From Moniliella sp. 'wahieum' (lineage: Eukaryota > Basidiomycota > Moniliellomycetes > Moniliellales > Moniliellaceae), in assembly GCA_003971905.1 (NCBI GenBank), contig RSEE01000058.1, positions 1-64,000 on the forward strand: a stretch of DNA of 64,000 nucleotides, read 5' to 3'. A program made the position numbers and the translations under genes. The notes beneath the pieces are model-generated. The model was given only the letters and a program-made list of their open reading frames with translations, was not told where the DNA came from and searched no databases. Of the stretch, positions 37,501 to 52,741 are shown piece after piece. Each line of letters opens with the position of its first letter. Position 1 is the first letter of the stretch.

Positions 37501-37763
37501 GCCAGCGCTTCGTCGTCGCCGGCGTCATCGGCGGCGGCCAGCTGGCCAAGGCGGGCGGCGAGCAGGCGGGCGGCGGCGGCGGAGGCAGAGGGGCCGGTGC
37601 GGGCACGGTGGATGCCGGTCGCGGACGCGGGACGAGGGGGGCGGTTGCATGCCGAGCGGGTGGCGGGCGAAGAAGGGCGGCGGCGGATGGGCGACGGGCG
37701 GCCCAAGCGCAGCTGGGCGTGTGCGTCGGGGACGGGGCAGTGAATGGGCAGCGGCTTGTGCAA
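34595..37763 (-). CDS. Jsn1/Puf1-like protein: RRM plus Pumilio repeats
   Basis: Jsn1-type Puf proteins bind mRNAs, often for mitochondrial proteins, through Pumilio repeats next to an RRM. The N-terminus (from about 37763) is Ala/Pro/Ser-rich with VVRLDGRRYSLVESGRDRP. The RRM reads RALWIGSLPKQLTNA, SLFRRWGPLEG and RVLSLKHCAFVNYVSLQD, then ATVAREQMEGTTWEFWDKVV. Pumilio repeats follow: LASDYCGNVIVQRLFERASE; IGCHKNGTWVAQKVLECV; PLLLDQYGNYVVQGLLRFG; QGRFGARAMRTVLEHPRVS; SLLLHWLLDDTSHTFRSGR; DLATHKLGSAVLLRL; LVAQLLAAP. The end reads VLVHHGLVHVPRPPSSRYSS, HLVFDWGDG and a probable stop near 34595. The frame changes at least seven times, so both ends are approximate. Order and content match fungal Jsn1 well. 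Confidence 0.8.
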
Positions 37764-39330
37764 GCGATGGAGAGCGAACTCCGTGGGGCCCTATCCTCTC
37801 AGACGTGTTTTAGAGAGCGCACAATATTGTGGTGCCTGTTATTTACGCGCCGCTCACGCGCTCAGCTGTGGCTGTTGGAGACGGTGCGGCCAAGCCACTG
37901 GGCGTGCACCACAGCTAGCCCACATATGCCACCTGTGTCCCACGCAGCGGTTAGGATGCAGCCCTCCTCCAGCTTGTCTGCCTCATCCTTCCCACCCAGC
38001 CCGTCCGCTCGCTCGCAGCATCGAAGCACATCGAAGGACTGTCGTGAGAGGCTAGTCGCTGATGGCGGCGGCGGGGCTCCATCCGTCGCTTGCACGCGGG
38101 TCCCGACGACAGTGCACGAACAGTGTGTGATGTCATGCCCATGCATCACACATCACACATCAGGCATCCTCGCTTGTGGCAATGTGACAGTGATGTGACA
38201 CGTGACATGTGGCAGCGACCCTTGTACCAAGCCGTACCTAGGAAAGCTATTCTTCTTGCTTTCAGAGCGCCATCGAGCCGGCGAGTCTGCTGGTCCCACG
38301 CCGCCATCCTGACATCGACACAGAAGAGCTTAACCGAGATCGAGGTGCCAGCTTCCACTACGACCGCGTGATTACAACTGGTCAAGAGGCTGGTCAAGAG
38401 CTGGTCACAAGAAGCTAGTCAAGAAACTGCTGCAAACGCTTCTTCAAGCTTCCAAAGTGCTTTCAGGGAGAAAAGAATCTCGTGGAATATCTCCTGCGAT
38501 AAACGCCTCTTTCGACCCTCCCTGAGGCCTGAGGACTTAGGCGTAGTCGTTATCGATTCTCGATGCTCGATTCTCGCATCTGCCTACTGTCCTCGGCAAC
38601 CTGCTGGGATCTCAGTCTGAGATCTGAGACGCCGCACCTTCTAGTGTGGCAGTCAGATCTCAGAACGAGTGGCAACAACAATTGGCAGCGTCTCAGATTC
38701 CACCAATCAAAGACGAAGTAAACTTTAGAACAAGCAACTAGTAAGTAGTAACTTTAGAATTTTACCGGAAGCGCGGGCCTTGCACCGTTCAAGCTCGGGC
38801 TAGGGCGCCCGCTCCGTCTCGGCCGCTCGCCGACGTTCAAGCTACCCATATCAAGACCAGTATACCCAGCACTTGTACCCAGGACGAGGCGGTCCCGTTC
38901 CGCCTCTTGTTCCGCTCTTTCCTGTTGCGCCTCCGGCTGCCTTCCCCTGATTGCATCCACACCACCTCTTCCCTGCCTTGCTTGCCTGCCGCTACCACAA
39001 CACTCGTCAGTGTTTTCTCAGTACTCCAACTCAACACTCAGATTTGAGTCAGCTCAGGTACTCAGCCTGTAAGCACCTGCCTTATGGAGACCAGCTTCAC
39101 GAATCAAGATCATCATCAAGGAGGATCCGGTAGGTACCCGCCCTTGCGCCCCTGGCAAAGGGGAAACCAAAGCGAACACCACAATGTTGCTCCTGCCCCT
39201 CAGCCTATAGGACAAACGATTGACACATGGTGCATAGCCCAAAGTTCCCAGCGAATTCCATTGGTCCGGTAGACACGCGCAAAGAAAACATGTGGAATGG
39301 AATTGCGGCCCCAGGGGCAAAGCCAAGGCT
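37764..39330. other. Intergenic upstream of the Jsn1-like gene and downstream of actin
   Basis: No gene is recognised. It includes ACGTGACATGT words (38181-38212), repeated TCACACATCA words (38146-38162) and scattered GATCTGAGA words (38610-38700). Confidence 0.55.
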
Positions 39331-41364
<2,034 letters not shown>

Positions 41365-42572
41365 AACCCGATTGTCTTCCTCGATGTCACGCTCGACGGC
41401 AGCAAGGAGCCGAAGCGCATCGTGCTCGAGCTCTTCAAGGACAAGACGCCCAAGACGGCCGAGAACTTCGTGCACTAACGACGGGCGAAAGGGCAATGCG
41501 ACCACCGGCCAACCGCTGTGCTTCAAGAGTTCTACCTTCCACCGTGTCATCCCCAAGTTCATGATCCAAGGTGGCGACTTTACTCGCGGAAACGGCACGG
41601 GCGGCGAGTCGATTTACGGTGCCAAGTTTGAGGATGAGAATCTCGAAGGGAAGCACGACCAGCCGTTTTGCTTTCGATGGCCAATGCCGGACCCAACACC
41701 AACGGCAGCCAGTCTTTCATCACCACGGCCACGGCCAGCCATCTGAACGGCAAGCATGTTGTCTTGGTCGTGTCTGTCAGGCAAGAATGTGGTTCGGCAG
41801 ATTGAGCACACCCGACTGGCGCCAACGACACCGCCCGTGCAGCCCGTGACGATTGTGGACTCTGGAGAGCTGTCGCTGCGACGTGGAAGGAAGAGACCAA
41901 GCAAGATGTGCTGGACAAGTTCCCTGACTACCCGGAAGACTATGGCAGTGAGCTCTTGGAAGAAGACGTATGTATCGCATCTACTACGACCCTCTGGGAA
42001 TGTTGTGCTGACCCTGTAGGATAGCCCCACAAGGCCTTGGATGCTGCTGAAGAAGAAATCAAGGCGCACGGTACGACCTTCTTCAAGGCTGGCGATTACC
42101 CAAGGCCCTAGCGCAATGGCAAAAGGCTGTGCGCTACGTGCTAGTGCACCCTGTCACACCGAAAGCCATCCGAGGCTGAGGCGATTGAAAAACGGAGGAA
42201 CGACATGTTTACCTCGCTGCAGCTCAACATTGCCCTTGCTGCCCTCAAGGTGACACCTACTTCGAGTGCGATGCAGAACGTGGCTATCAAGGAGGCCAAC
42301 TCGATCCTGGCCCGGACCGAGCGGTGTCGCTGCTCGATGCGCCCCAAGACAAGCTTCCTGAGACTAAGGGATCGATTGCCAAAGCATTTTACCGCCGTGC
42401 GATGGCCTACAGCGCGGGCAAGCGTTACGAAGAGATGCATGAAGGACTTGGACTCTGCCCTGCACTTTGCCCCCACGGACCAGGGGATCAAGAATGAGCG
42501 AAGGGCGGTGGCTAGCAAGAGGACCAGCGCCGCAAGGCCGAGCGCGCAGCATACAGCAAAATGTTCAAGTAA
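41365..42572 (+). CDS. CPR6: Cyclophilin 40 (peptidyl-prolyl isomerase with TPR domain)
   Basis: Cyp40 is an Hsp90 co-chaperone with an N-terminal cyclophilin domain and C-terminal TPRs. The start reads [20 protein letters not shown], then [15 protein letters not shown]. It continues [47 protein letters not shown] and VVRQIE. The linker and TPR region read [103 protein letters not shown] and TAA 42572. YSKMF is typical of Cyp40 ends. Ten or so indels scatter it over three frames. No ATG lies within about 300 bp upstream, so the first codon may be lost to an indel or sit in an upstream exon. Confidence 0.9.
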
Positions 42573-42739
42573 CCTGCTACACCATCTTTGGGTGGGAACC
42601 TCATCGGTCTGTCTGTACCCCCTTGCAGTGCATATACAAGCCATGGGGTCTATGTTCCTTCCATAGTTGACTCCCTGGCAACTTCAAAAACCGGACCGCT
42701 AGATTAATTTTTGAGCGCGGAAGAGGGAGCTAAACGAAG

Positions 42740-44024
42740 CTATTCAGATGGAGGTGCTCCAGGGCACGCGGTGAACCGGCTCCCCTGCGCCTGCCACGGA
42801 GCGGGTGGCGGCTGTGTCTGCGCTTGCGCCGGTGCCTGCGCCTCCCCCTGCGACGGACGCTCAAGGCGGAGTTACCGGCATCCCCGCAGATCCTTGCCAT
42901 TCAACATGCTGACAACCTTGTCGGCCCCCGCCTTGTCCGGCACCACCACCACTCCCATCCCGCCCCCATGCACATCCGCACGTACCGCGGCACCCCGTCG
43001 TCCGCACCATATCCTTCAGATCTTCCACCCCACCTCTGGCGCCAACTAGTTCACCTCGTCAGTTCGGGTCGGGAGCATGAGGCTAGAAGGGAAAAGAAAA
43101 TACGTTAGAAATCAAGACTGTCACCCCATCTCCCCCGGGGCGCCCATGGTGCGGGCGGGGGGGTGGAGAAGCGGCTAGCCCCCGATCTTCTCGGACAAAC
43201 ACCCTGCCCAGCAAGGTAGCTTCGTTCAGCTATGATAGATGGCGCGTTGGGCATCGTCCTGCGTCGCATACTCCCAATGCCACACCCTTTGCTCTGACCA
43301 TTGGGCAGAGTAAGGATATCGGCAAACAGGACGTTGCCCGCCGAGCGCATGAAATCCTTCAATTCGGTCCAGCGCACATTGTACGGCAAATTGCCCACAT
43401 ACACACGATTCCTCTGCCGCTCCACATCGGGGGCAGGAAGCCTCCTGCTCCTCCTGTTCCAGCTGCTAGCCCTGCTCCTGTTCCTGCTCCTCCTACTCCT
43501 ACTCCTGCTCCTCCGCCCATGCTGCCGGTACTGCCTCCACCATAGGAAGCAGGAGGACCCACCGAGCCCGGGGGAGGCGGCTGCGCGTACCCGCCATACG
43601 GCGGGCGGTAGCTGTCGCGGTACGGTGGACGGTAGCTGTCGCGGTACGGTCGCCATACGGCTCACGGTACTTGTCACGATACGTGTCGCGGTACGTGTCG
43701 CGGTACGGCTCGCGGTCGGGGTACGGAGGAGCGTACCCGTAGCTGGAGGGTACGATGCTGCAGGCGGGTACGCGTACGAGGTGGGCGCGCCGCATAGTGG
43801 TTGGGCGGCTCGGCGTAGGGAGAGGCGGCAGCGGCAGCGGCACTGGCACTGGCAGGAGCGGCAGCGGTAGCGCCAGTGGCCGGGGCGGTGCGGGCGGGGT
43901 TGTACTCGTCCCGCGACGCGCGGAGGCTCGGAGACGAGGCACGGCGTGGCTCAGGCGAGTGGGAGCGGCGGCGGCCGGCGTAGTACTCGGCGCGCGGCGG
44001 CGGGTACGCGGGCGTGTCGGCCAT
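42740..44024 (-). CDS. SR-like RNA-binding protein with RRMs (Gbp2/Hrb1-like)
   Basis: Gbp2/Hrb1-type SR proteins escort mRNA out of the nucleus. From ATG 44024 the protein reads [20 protein letters not shown] and [20 protein letters not shown], then a repeated linker of [17 protein letters not shown] and RDSYRPPY type and a Gly-rich stretch. RRM A reads [60 protein letters not shown], and after a shift [11 protein letters not shown] second RRM half reads [29 protein letters not shown] and DLRG before a Pro/Gln-rich tail ending APPSE and TAG at 42740. RNP1 has the variant KGCGI. Frame breaks occur in both RRMs and the linker. An upstream ATG (about 44123) would add about 33 residues. Confidence 0.8.
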
Positions 44025-45737
44025 GGCGGGCGGTGGGGCGCGGACGGTGGAGGTGGTCAGAGGCCGCAGGCTGCCGATGGACGCTGGGCCGCTCCGAGCC
44101 GACAGGCTGGCTGATGAGGTCATCCATCATCCACCCGCTCGGCGTGGAAGAGGAATTGGAAGGATTAGGTAAGCCAGTGCTGCAAATTCAATATTTACCG
44201 GTTACTTGGTCGAACGGATTGGAGCGGGCGGGAGCGCATCGATTTTTTGACAGTTGGGCTGGCTGGGCCGAAGAGCCCATCGGGGAATGGGTGGATCAAG
44301 TATACTCCTTCTCCTCACCCCATCCAGACCCCCCACATCCCATCCACCTCCCATTCCCCATACACACACAGCACCCTCACAGCAGGACAGCCACCGTGCT
44401 CGTTGCCATCGATTCCAGAGCTTACATTGTGCCATGTGCATCCACACAGAGTGCATGTTGGCGTTTTACCGCGGTTACGCCCCTCCGGTTGGAGAACAGG
44501 CCTCCCACATGTAAGCGAACTTGCACAGCAACCTTTGCAAAAGAGGAACACGCGTGTGAAAACTCATGCACTGGATCTGGGCCAGAAACCTCATGCCTTG
44601 CACAACGGCTCCTGGGAATGAGAAAAAGGTGTGCATTCCAGTGGGAGAAAGGAAAGGAAAGGCTCCCATATGACAACTGAAGGCGAAACGTGGAAATTGG
44701 GAAAATGGCAGCCACTCAGTCGCTCTGTTCGTGGTTGGACACCTGTCTGTCCCTGCCCGTCGCCCCAAATGCGGGGACCGACTATCACTGTGTGGATGGC
44801 TCATTCATGTGGGTCTTTCTTCGCCCCCCCGGCAACGGTTTGAGGGAAAATGCCCATCACTTTATAGATCTTGGTCAGCTTGGTCCCAGGCACTTTTGTG
44901 GCCCCATACTATATTCATCCACACATCGTGTCTCGCTGAAAACAGTGTTCGCCAACACGATGTGTACGCAGCGGCGCCCTCATCTCCATCCACTAATGAG
45001 CAGTATTATGGGAAGTCCCGTAATACCGTGATTCCCTTCAAGTGCGTTCTGCATTTTGCCTTGATCCTGAGCCATGCCTCAAAACACCCTCAAACGTCTC
45101 AACAATGGCTGTTCTACTCTACGTGCGTTCTATTGGACGACCACAGTCTATAGACGATATTCCGAAGAGACTTGATACACGAAATTGAAGGGCACAATTA
45201 GAAGTAACGCATAACTGACCTCATCATGTAACCTCAAGCATCATCTGCATCGCCCACAGCACCATGGGCCATGCATGTATTAGGTGCACATACGATGTGC
45301 GGGGAATCTCGCCCCCATGTCTCGAGACGCAACTGAAGAGAGATCAGAGGTTGGATGAGATATACATTGCCAAGACGCATTCAGTCCTGGGTATGGTAGC
45401 ACAGGTCATTAATATGTCGTGGCATATCTTCAGTACGCGCGCCCACAGAGTGTACGCGGAGGTAGGACCATATGAGCAGTACCAAGCGTAAGGCCCATGC
45501 GAGAGAAACTAAAAGCGAGCAGATGGAATTCGATACTGGCAGGTCCGTGCACCCTGGGCGCGGGGGTTGTGTTCTGCGTCCAGTGAGGGCTGCGTCATAG
45601 AATGCACAGCGCGGGTTGCCGGGCACGGGGGCAGTGGCAATTACCGGGCTTGGGCAGTTCGCGATTATGTTGGCTTTTCGCTAACCGATAAGTGCGACCC
45701 CCATCCCCTCGAGGCCCAACTTGGTTTCGTCCCACCA
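44025..45737. other. Intergenic, nothing recognised
   Basis: This region lies between the RRM gene (-) and the MFS gene (+). Short frames only, none with domain evidence. Confidence 0.6.
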
Positions 45738-47571
45738 ATGTCTGCCTCCACGGAGCGTGCTCCCCTTCTGGGGTCAAACGACCCCAACTACGCCTCGGTT
45801 GAGGCCCAGGATCCTGCTGCCACTGCTGAAGAGATTGCGCAGGAGAGCGCGTTCGAAGCCAGTGCGTCTTTCCCTTACCTGGTGTGAGAATCAAACTGAC
45901 GCGCTCGTCTCAGTCCAAGCCGCAGAGCATGGCGTTGACCCCGACTCGTCGGCTTTTGCGCCGCACGTATCGCGCGTCTCGCTGCGTGGCGCGCCTGAAA
46001 ACCCGGATTGCCTCCCAAATCAGAGGTGCTGGTGATCTTGAGTGCGCTCTGGATCGGCAGTTTCCTCGCCGCCTTGGACGGGACGATTGTTGCGACCATT
46101 CTCACGGCGGTCGTCGGAGTTCAATGTGTCTAAGGAGATCTCGTGGCTTGGAACGTCCTACTTGCTCACCCAGACAGGTTTCCAGCCACTGTACGGAAAG
46201 TGCTCCGACATTTTTGGCCGCAAGCCTGCTACGCTCTTTGCCTCGGCAGTCTTTTTCCTTGGCTCGCTCCTTTGTGGGCTATCGCGCACGTTTACCCAGC
46301 TTTGTCTTGCCCGTGCACTGGCCGGAATTGGCGGCGGGGTCTGACGACCATGTCGACCATTGTCACATCGGACCTGGTCTCACTCAAAGAGCGTGGCACG
46401 TACCAAGGCTTTGGTAACCTGGTATATGCGGTTGGCGCCTCTGTTGGTGGGCCACTTGGAGGAGCGCTCGCCGACGGTGGCCTGGGATGGCGCTGGGCTT
46501 TCTTGATCCAGGTTCCGCTCTGTATGATCCACTTTGGCGTTGTCTCGGCCAAGGTCAAGATCCCGCCCGGCCCAGGTTCAATGATTGAGAAGTTGAAAAG
46601 GATTGACGCATTGGGTGGTGCGACGCTCGTCTTGTCCGTCACGCTTGTGCTACTTGCCCTCAGTTTGGGGGGAAACACGCGCCCTTGGTCGGATGCCCTT
46701 GTGCTTTGCTCGCTCTTCAGTGGTATTGCACTGGCCGCAGGGTTTATCGTGGTGGAGAAGTACGTGGCACGGGAGCCGCTGATGCCGCTGCGTGTTCTTT
46801 TCCGGCGCACCCCTGGCGCCGTGGCATTGGCAGCACTCTTCACCTCGGTTAGCCAATTTGGGATCTTGTTCAACATTCCTCTCTACTTTACCACGATTGA
46901 GCGTACCTCCTCTTCCTACGCTGGTCTCCACTTGATCCCCAACTCAGTCCTGCCTTGCCTCCTCGTGCTCGATGGGCAGCGGCCTGATCATGGCCTGGAC
47001 TGGACGCTACAAGCTAATGCTCCTCATCGTTTCGGCTGCGGCAGCGGTAGGCCCATTGGGAATGCGTTCTGGCACCAGGGCACGTCTGAGTGGTTCTATT
47101 GGCTAATGATGCCCTGGAATGGCATTGGCTTTGGTGGCATCCTGACCATCACGCTTGTTGCGCTCATTGCCTCGGTTGATCCAGCTGACATGTCAGCCGC
47201 AACCGGCATGACGTACCTCTTCCGTGCTGTGGGTTCGATCAGTGGTGTGTCGGTTTCGCAAGCCATCCTGCAAGCCCGCTTGCAGACAACGCTCTCTGCT
47301 GCAGGGCTCAAGCCAAAGATTGTTTCGGCCATCCGTGACGATGTGAACGTGATTGGCACGTTGCCACGCAAGCTCCGCGAAGCGGCGATTGGCGCCTACA
47401 CCCAATCTCTCCGCTCCGTCTCTCCTATTCATTTTCCTTACGACTATCTGTGCCTTCTTGGCGACCATCCCCATCCAGGAATTTGCCCTTCCCGGAGCCA
47501 AGCCCGCCAGGCCGCCCCGTCGGGCCCGACACGAGGAGCCCATTGCAGAGGAGGAGGAACCTGCAGAGTAA
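45738..47571 (+). CDS. MFS transporter, DHA2-like (Fnx1/Vba vacuolar amino-acid exporter type)
   Basis: This is a major-facilitator membrane transporter with many TM helices. ATG 45738 gives MSASTERAPLLGSNDPNYAS, a cytosolic tail with a vacuolar/lysosomal dileucine-like ERAPLL motif. A 52-nt intron (45862-45913) follows. Membrane blocks include ALWIGSFLAALDGTIVATIL; SWLGTSYLLTQTGFQPLYGK with motif A CSDIFGRKPA; GSLLCGLSRTFTQLCLARAL; TTMSTIVTSDLVSLKERGTY; VGASVGGPLGGALADGGLGW; ALVLCSLFSGIALAAGFIVV; VALAALFTSVSQFGILFNIP; LMMPWNGIGFGGILTITLVA; MTYLFRAVGSISGVSVSQA. The end is FLTTICAFLATIPIQEFALP then EEPIAEEEEPAE. The substrate is an inference: similarity to fungal Fnx1/Vba suggests basic amino acids. 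A G is missing at 46341 (GGCGGGGTCTGA), creating a false stop. Others fall near 46117, 46960 and 47420. Confidence 0.88.
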
Positions 47572-48035
47572 ACTTTCTTTCGTTTACTCTTGTTTTCTTT
47601 TCCCTTTCCTTTTTCCTTTTTCTTTTTTTCTCTTCCCTGTTTCCCTATCAATTCTTCTCCCTTACTCGCATTATCATCTCTTCTGAGGCAGTCAAGCACA
47701 CGAGAGAAACTGATTACCCACAATGGATGAGAACAAAGTGTCAGAGTTGCAACTCGCAGGAGGAGCGCAGAGGAGGAGGGGTACCACCCCGAAGAACCTG
47801 CATTAAGGCGGAGGTTGATGCCTACAATAAAATGTTTTAGCGTCTCGTCGATTATGGACAAAAGGGCAAGCTGCCGTCGCGGTCGGGCTGGGGGGAATGG
47901 TAACTGTAGGTTTTGTCTTCGAATAGCATGACAGGCAGTCGTAGGAGAGAGAAAAGGGAGCCCGTTTTTGGCATCTCTGTGCGAGAGAAGTTACAATCCG
48001 CATTTGGGGTGAAACTGGTGTTGTGTAACAAAAAA

Positions 48036-48131
48036 TCTCCCCTCTGGGAGTCGAACCCAGGACATTCCGGCGGAAGGTTTTCTTCCAATAGACCAATACA
48101 ATCTGACGCTCTTCCACTGAGCTAAGGAGAG
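48036..48131 (-). tRNA. tRNA, probably tRNA-Tyr(GTA) with an intron
   Basis: On the minus strand a 7-bp acceptor stem (CTCTCCT with AGGGGAG, one T-G pair), U8-A9, a D-arm (GCTC, loop, GAGC), a T-arm (CTGGG, TTCGACT, CCCAG) and discriminator A are followed by T5 as a Pol III terminator. The C1-G72 pair and A73 fit eukaryotic tRNA-Tyr, and the loop TTGTATT offers anticodon GTA. About 20 extra bases sit after the anticodon, in the usual place for a tRNA-Tyr intron. The 3' anticodon strand pairs poorly (CCGGA opposite TCAGA, two mismatches), so identity and exact intron are uncertain. Confidence 0.65.
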
Positions 48132-49410
48132 GGCTGGGCTTAGGAGCCTCTAAATAGGGAAGTACTGCTATTTTTGTTGTGGCATGAATTACTTTGGCTC
48201 GTTCTTCTTTTGGACAGGGAGACGCTACCTTCCTAGTGGACACAAGTCTGTTCCTTGATACGCTCCCGTTCAAGTTCCCGTTTCACATAGAAGTTGTTGT
48301 GCTCATATCGTCCTTGTCTCCCCTTCGATTGCAGACCCGCGGGGTGGTCCTGAGGCGGATGGCCCTGCGTTTCTAGGAGGCTACACGAAGATCAAGCTTG
48401 CTCAGATTTGTGGGACTGGACGACCCATTGTGCACACCCTCCTATACCATCCCAAACGTGGAAAGCTAGCATCGTTGGCCGTTAGCACACTCTTTCCGCG
48501 ATGACCCTGACCAACACGGTCACGACTTCTATTTCCCTCGACTGTTTGCCAACAATGCGACTAAAGCTCCCACTTCAGTTCACCAAGCATTGAAGTTCAA
48601 CGACGCGCTTTGGCCGAGAGGGTGCAGTTGGCCACTGACTTTAGCGACACGGGCGCGCGCTGGTTTACTACGCACAAGCCAACAAAAGCAAAGTCTTGGC
48701 AATGCGTACAATGCGTAGAGGCGTGTGTTGTTCTCCTCGGTGCCACCCATGGGTGCAACCAACGCTCCTTCGCCTCCAGCTTAGACGAGACCTAGTTTGG
48801 TCTCGCGGCCTAGCGCATCTTGTTTACCACCAAGTCTTTGTCGATGCTTCTCCGCCCTTTATGTACATCAACGGAGAGAACGCACTGGATTCTACACCGG
48901 TGCAGGCGAGACGATAACCCGAGGTCAGTGGTGTGGTTCGTATTGGGTGGGTTATGTGAATGCGACTGAGACGTGTGTGGGAGTCTCGTGGCGGGGGGCA
49001 AGGATGAGTACCCGGCGGGATTCGAACGGAAAGACGGCAATCTATCATCAGTGGTACTTGTGTATCCTAGCAACGCCAAGACGCTTGGCAATGCCGTCGG
49101 CGTGCTGCGGAGGCGGGTCGCGGTAATCAACATCGCCTCACCCCTTTCTGCCCCGGTAGTTGGCGCCCTCTGTGCCACTAGGTCGATATGGCGCTACGAG
49201 AACGGGAGACACGGATGGGCGCATGAACCATGAACGAGCAGATGGACAAGGCGTCCGGTTCACTGCTGGAGGCTCGAGATCTGACGTGGAACTACGATTA
49301 TTTGCTGTGGTGCAACGGGCGGCTCAAGGACAGCCGCCTGTGTTCCGAAGAGCAGACAATGACTTTGTATTGGTGGTGGCAGTGGCAGTGGTGATGGCGC
49401 AAGACATGGA

Positions 49411-49450
49411 AATGGAAGTGGAAGTAGAAGTGGAAGTGGAAGTGGAAGCG
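49411..49450. repeat. (GAAGTG)n microsatellite
   Basis: About six to seven hexamers of GGAAGT type with one TAGAAG variant, in noncoding DNA. Confidence 0.85.
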
Positions 49451-50414
49451 ATGGTAATGGTGACGACGGGGGTGGGGGTGAGGATGAGGACGCGGTAGTG
49501 CTGGCAAGGGCATTTCACCGCCATTGAATTTTTCTACTACCTTCTCGACCCGCGTGGTTGGGCGGTGAGGGGGCGTCGCCGTCATCCTGAACGACGTGCT
49601 GGGCATGGAGACTGGCCCACTGGCTGCTGGCTAGCATGCATCCTGCAGAGCGGCGCAGTGCAGAGCGGGGGGACGCCGGGGCGCAGGGGCAGTGTTGTAC
49701 TGCGGCGGAGGGGACTGCAGCGGACACGCGGGCTAATTTGGACGGCCGGTTTGGATTTGGAAGCGGTTGAAGCTGGTGGCCGCCGGCAGCTCGGGCTCAG
49801 CGCAGGGCTGGCCGTGGCTGTCGACGCTGGGATGCCTCCATCGCTGCGGCCGGGGGGCGATGGGGGCAGCCGCACGCGTCTGGGCAGGCGAGCGCCTACA
49901 CCAGCCAACACTCCACCCGCGTCGGTCGGCGGGCGTTTGCGGCATCTACTACTCTACTATGATGGATGGCTCAGCTGGCCAGCGCCATATGGCCCAGAGC
50001 GCGCCACCATCCGTCCCTGATACCACCTCCATCGCGCCAGAGAGGCGACAGCATCCAGCGTTGCAGTTCCATCAGGCCGGAGCTCCTGCAGGCGGCATTG
50101 AACGTTGAACAAGCCTCGCGGGCTGGCCCCAGACGGAGATGAGACCGAGTAGATAGGAGAGGCCGTGACGCTGACGCCCGTCACGCGTAGCCGCCCCAGC
50201 CGGCGCTTGTCTTTGGATAGCGAATCCCCCAACCTGCCCTGGGCGGCTGGAGCGCGCTTGTCAGATATACCCGCCTTGCGCCAATCCCCTCGCCCACTTG
50301 CCGCAGTTTTCCCCCTCTCTTTTCAGCTCTCTGGCCCTCGCAGTCTCTCTTGCTTTCCGTCCACCACACCACCCCCTCCCCTGTTTCTGCATCGCTTCAT
50401 CAAAACAGCACCGT

Positions 50415-51164
<750 letters not shown>

Positions 51165-52707
51165 GGCCCCGGCCCTTTTTCCGTACATGCACCAGCCCGT
51201 GCATCTCTTTGCCTCTCGCGCTTCTATGTCTCGTCCTGTTTCTTTTTCCCCCGCCACATGCCTCTCCCATTGGATCCGCCTGTCTGCTGCGCCCTAGGTG
51301 CCCCGCAGCAACAACTATGACGTGTTTCCTTCCCTCCCTCGCCTCGTCCTCCAGTCTCGTCTGTTTCCGTGCGCAGGAGGAGCGCGCGCCGCCCTGGCCA
51401 TCTACATTTCGTCTTCTCTCTTTCGTACGCGCATTTTGCGGTGCTGCGCACCACGAGGTAGTTCAGTATAGACATGTTTAGCCTACAGTGAAAATGGTAC
51501 GGTGGCCGTCATAGAAAACCCATCGTATTGAACAGAACAGCAGGACGGGCGACTTGGCACCTCTCTTTTCAGTTTGCAGCCGTGCGAACTCAGGAGGGAC
51601 AGGGGGGCGAATAGGAGTGGGAAGCGACGCTTCAAGCTTCAGGCCTCAGGCTTCAAGTTGAAGCTTCAAGCTTGACTTGAAGATTCACTGGACGAGCGTC
51701 GTCGATGAGTCGGCCCGGGCATCCCTGAGATTGATTACGGCCGGTGGAAAATTGAATGTTGATCACAGAGATCACCGGCCGCTCAGTAGATCATCGATCA
51801 CCAGTAAGATGGGCCGCAACACTGCCGCATCAGAGCTGCTGAATCAGCAACGGGCGCCAGTGGCCATATGCACAGCGCCCCCAGACGAGCCACGGGTCAG
51901 GTCGTCGCGTCGCCCTTCGGTGTTATGGGCACATCACGTGACTTGGAGCGCGCACCGTACTAAGAACGCAGATAGAGATACCAGACCGCGTCCTTATTGT
52001 GGACACACCTGAGGAGATCTTCATCACCTTCACTACGCCCATACACCTGCTGGAGTTCAACTAGGGAGTGCTACAGCCCGCAGAAGAGATCGGCTTCAAC
52101 ACGTACGGGAAGGCAGGGTGGTTAGTTACACCAGTCGTGCAATTCAAGCATGCCAAAAGGGAAAGGAGACAGGAAAATAAGAGCAAATCCGTTGATGAAG
52201 CAACCAAAAAAAGGGGTTTGTACAGCTTGTAGAACGAATCTGGCCAGCTCTTATAGTAAGCAAGCGTTGCAGATCAATTGCGGAGAGTGCAGGGGAACTG
52301 TAGTAATAAGTAGCACGAACGTCTCCCACGCCCTGCCTGTTCTCCCTATTACTGCTGTCTCACTTCCCCCTTCCCTTTTCTCCATTCACTCAGTTCACAC
52401 AACTCTTTTTAACACCCAGAAGATTTTTCCGTTATTTCGGTCGTCCCAGCCGCAAGCATGCGTCTCTCGCCGCGCTGCCGGTGCCAAAAAAACCTACCTC
52501 AGAGAGTGAAGTTCTTAGTACCTCGAAAGGTCGAACATTTTTTTTTCTTTTAAAATGAAGACCGCTTGGCTTTGAGCACAGCTGAGTCGGGTTGAATGCT
52601 GACTCTGTTCACCCTTGCCGTATAATAGTCATGTTCCGATTCAACCGTCATATTGAGGATCCCATCTACACGCCAGGAAGGGAAGTGTATGTGCAGCAGA
52701 CGCGTGT

Positions 52708-52741
52708 AGGTCTATATAGGGAGCGCGTAAGGTCTATATAG
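52708..52741 (+). repeat. Twin AGGTCTATATAG words
   Basis: GGTCTATATAG occurs twice, about 22 bp apart. It resembles the CTATATAG TATA box of the NFS1-element LTRs. It could be a solo promoter remnant; no downstream gene is recognised. Confidence 0.4.

Noticed and set aside
49008-49060. Possible tRNA on the minus strand (TTCGAAT loop with GTACC/GGTAC ends)
   Set aside because: Only about 45 nt separate the ends and the arms flanking the T-loop do not pair. It is a short palindrome, not a tRNA.
52150-52509. Small frame with CTAC and CGEC cysteine pairs
   Set aside because: Zinc-ribbon-like spacing but no known family, low-complexity continuation and no promoter or intron evidence. Kept only as a note in the gene desert.
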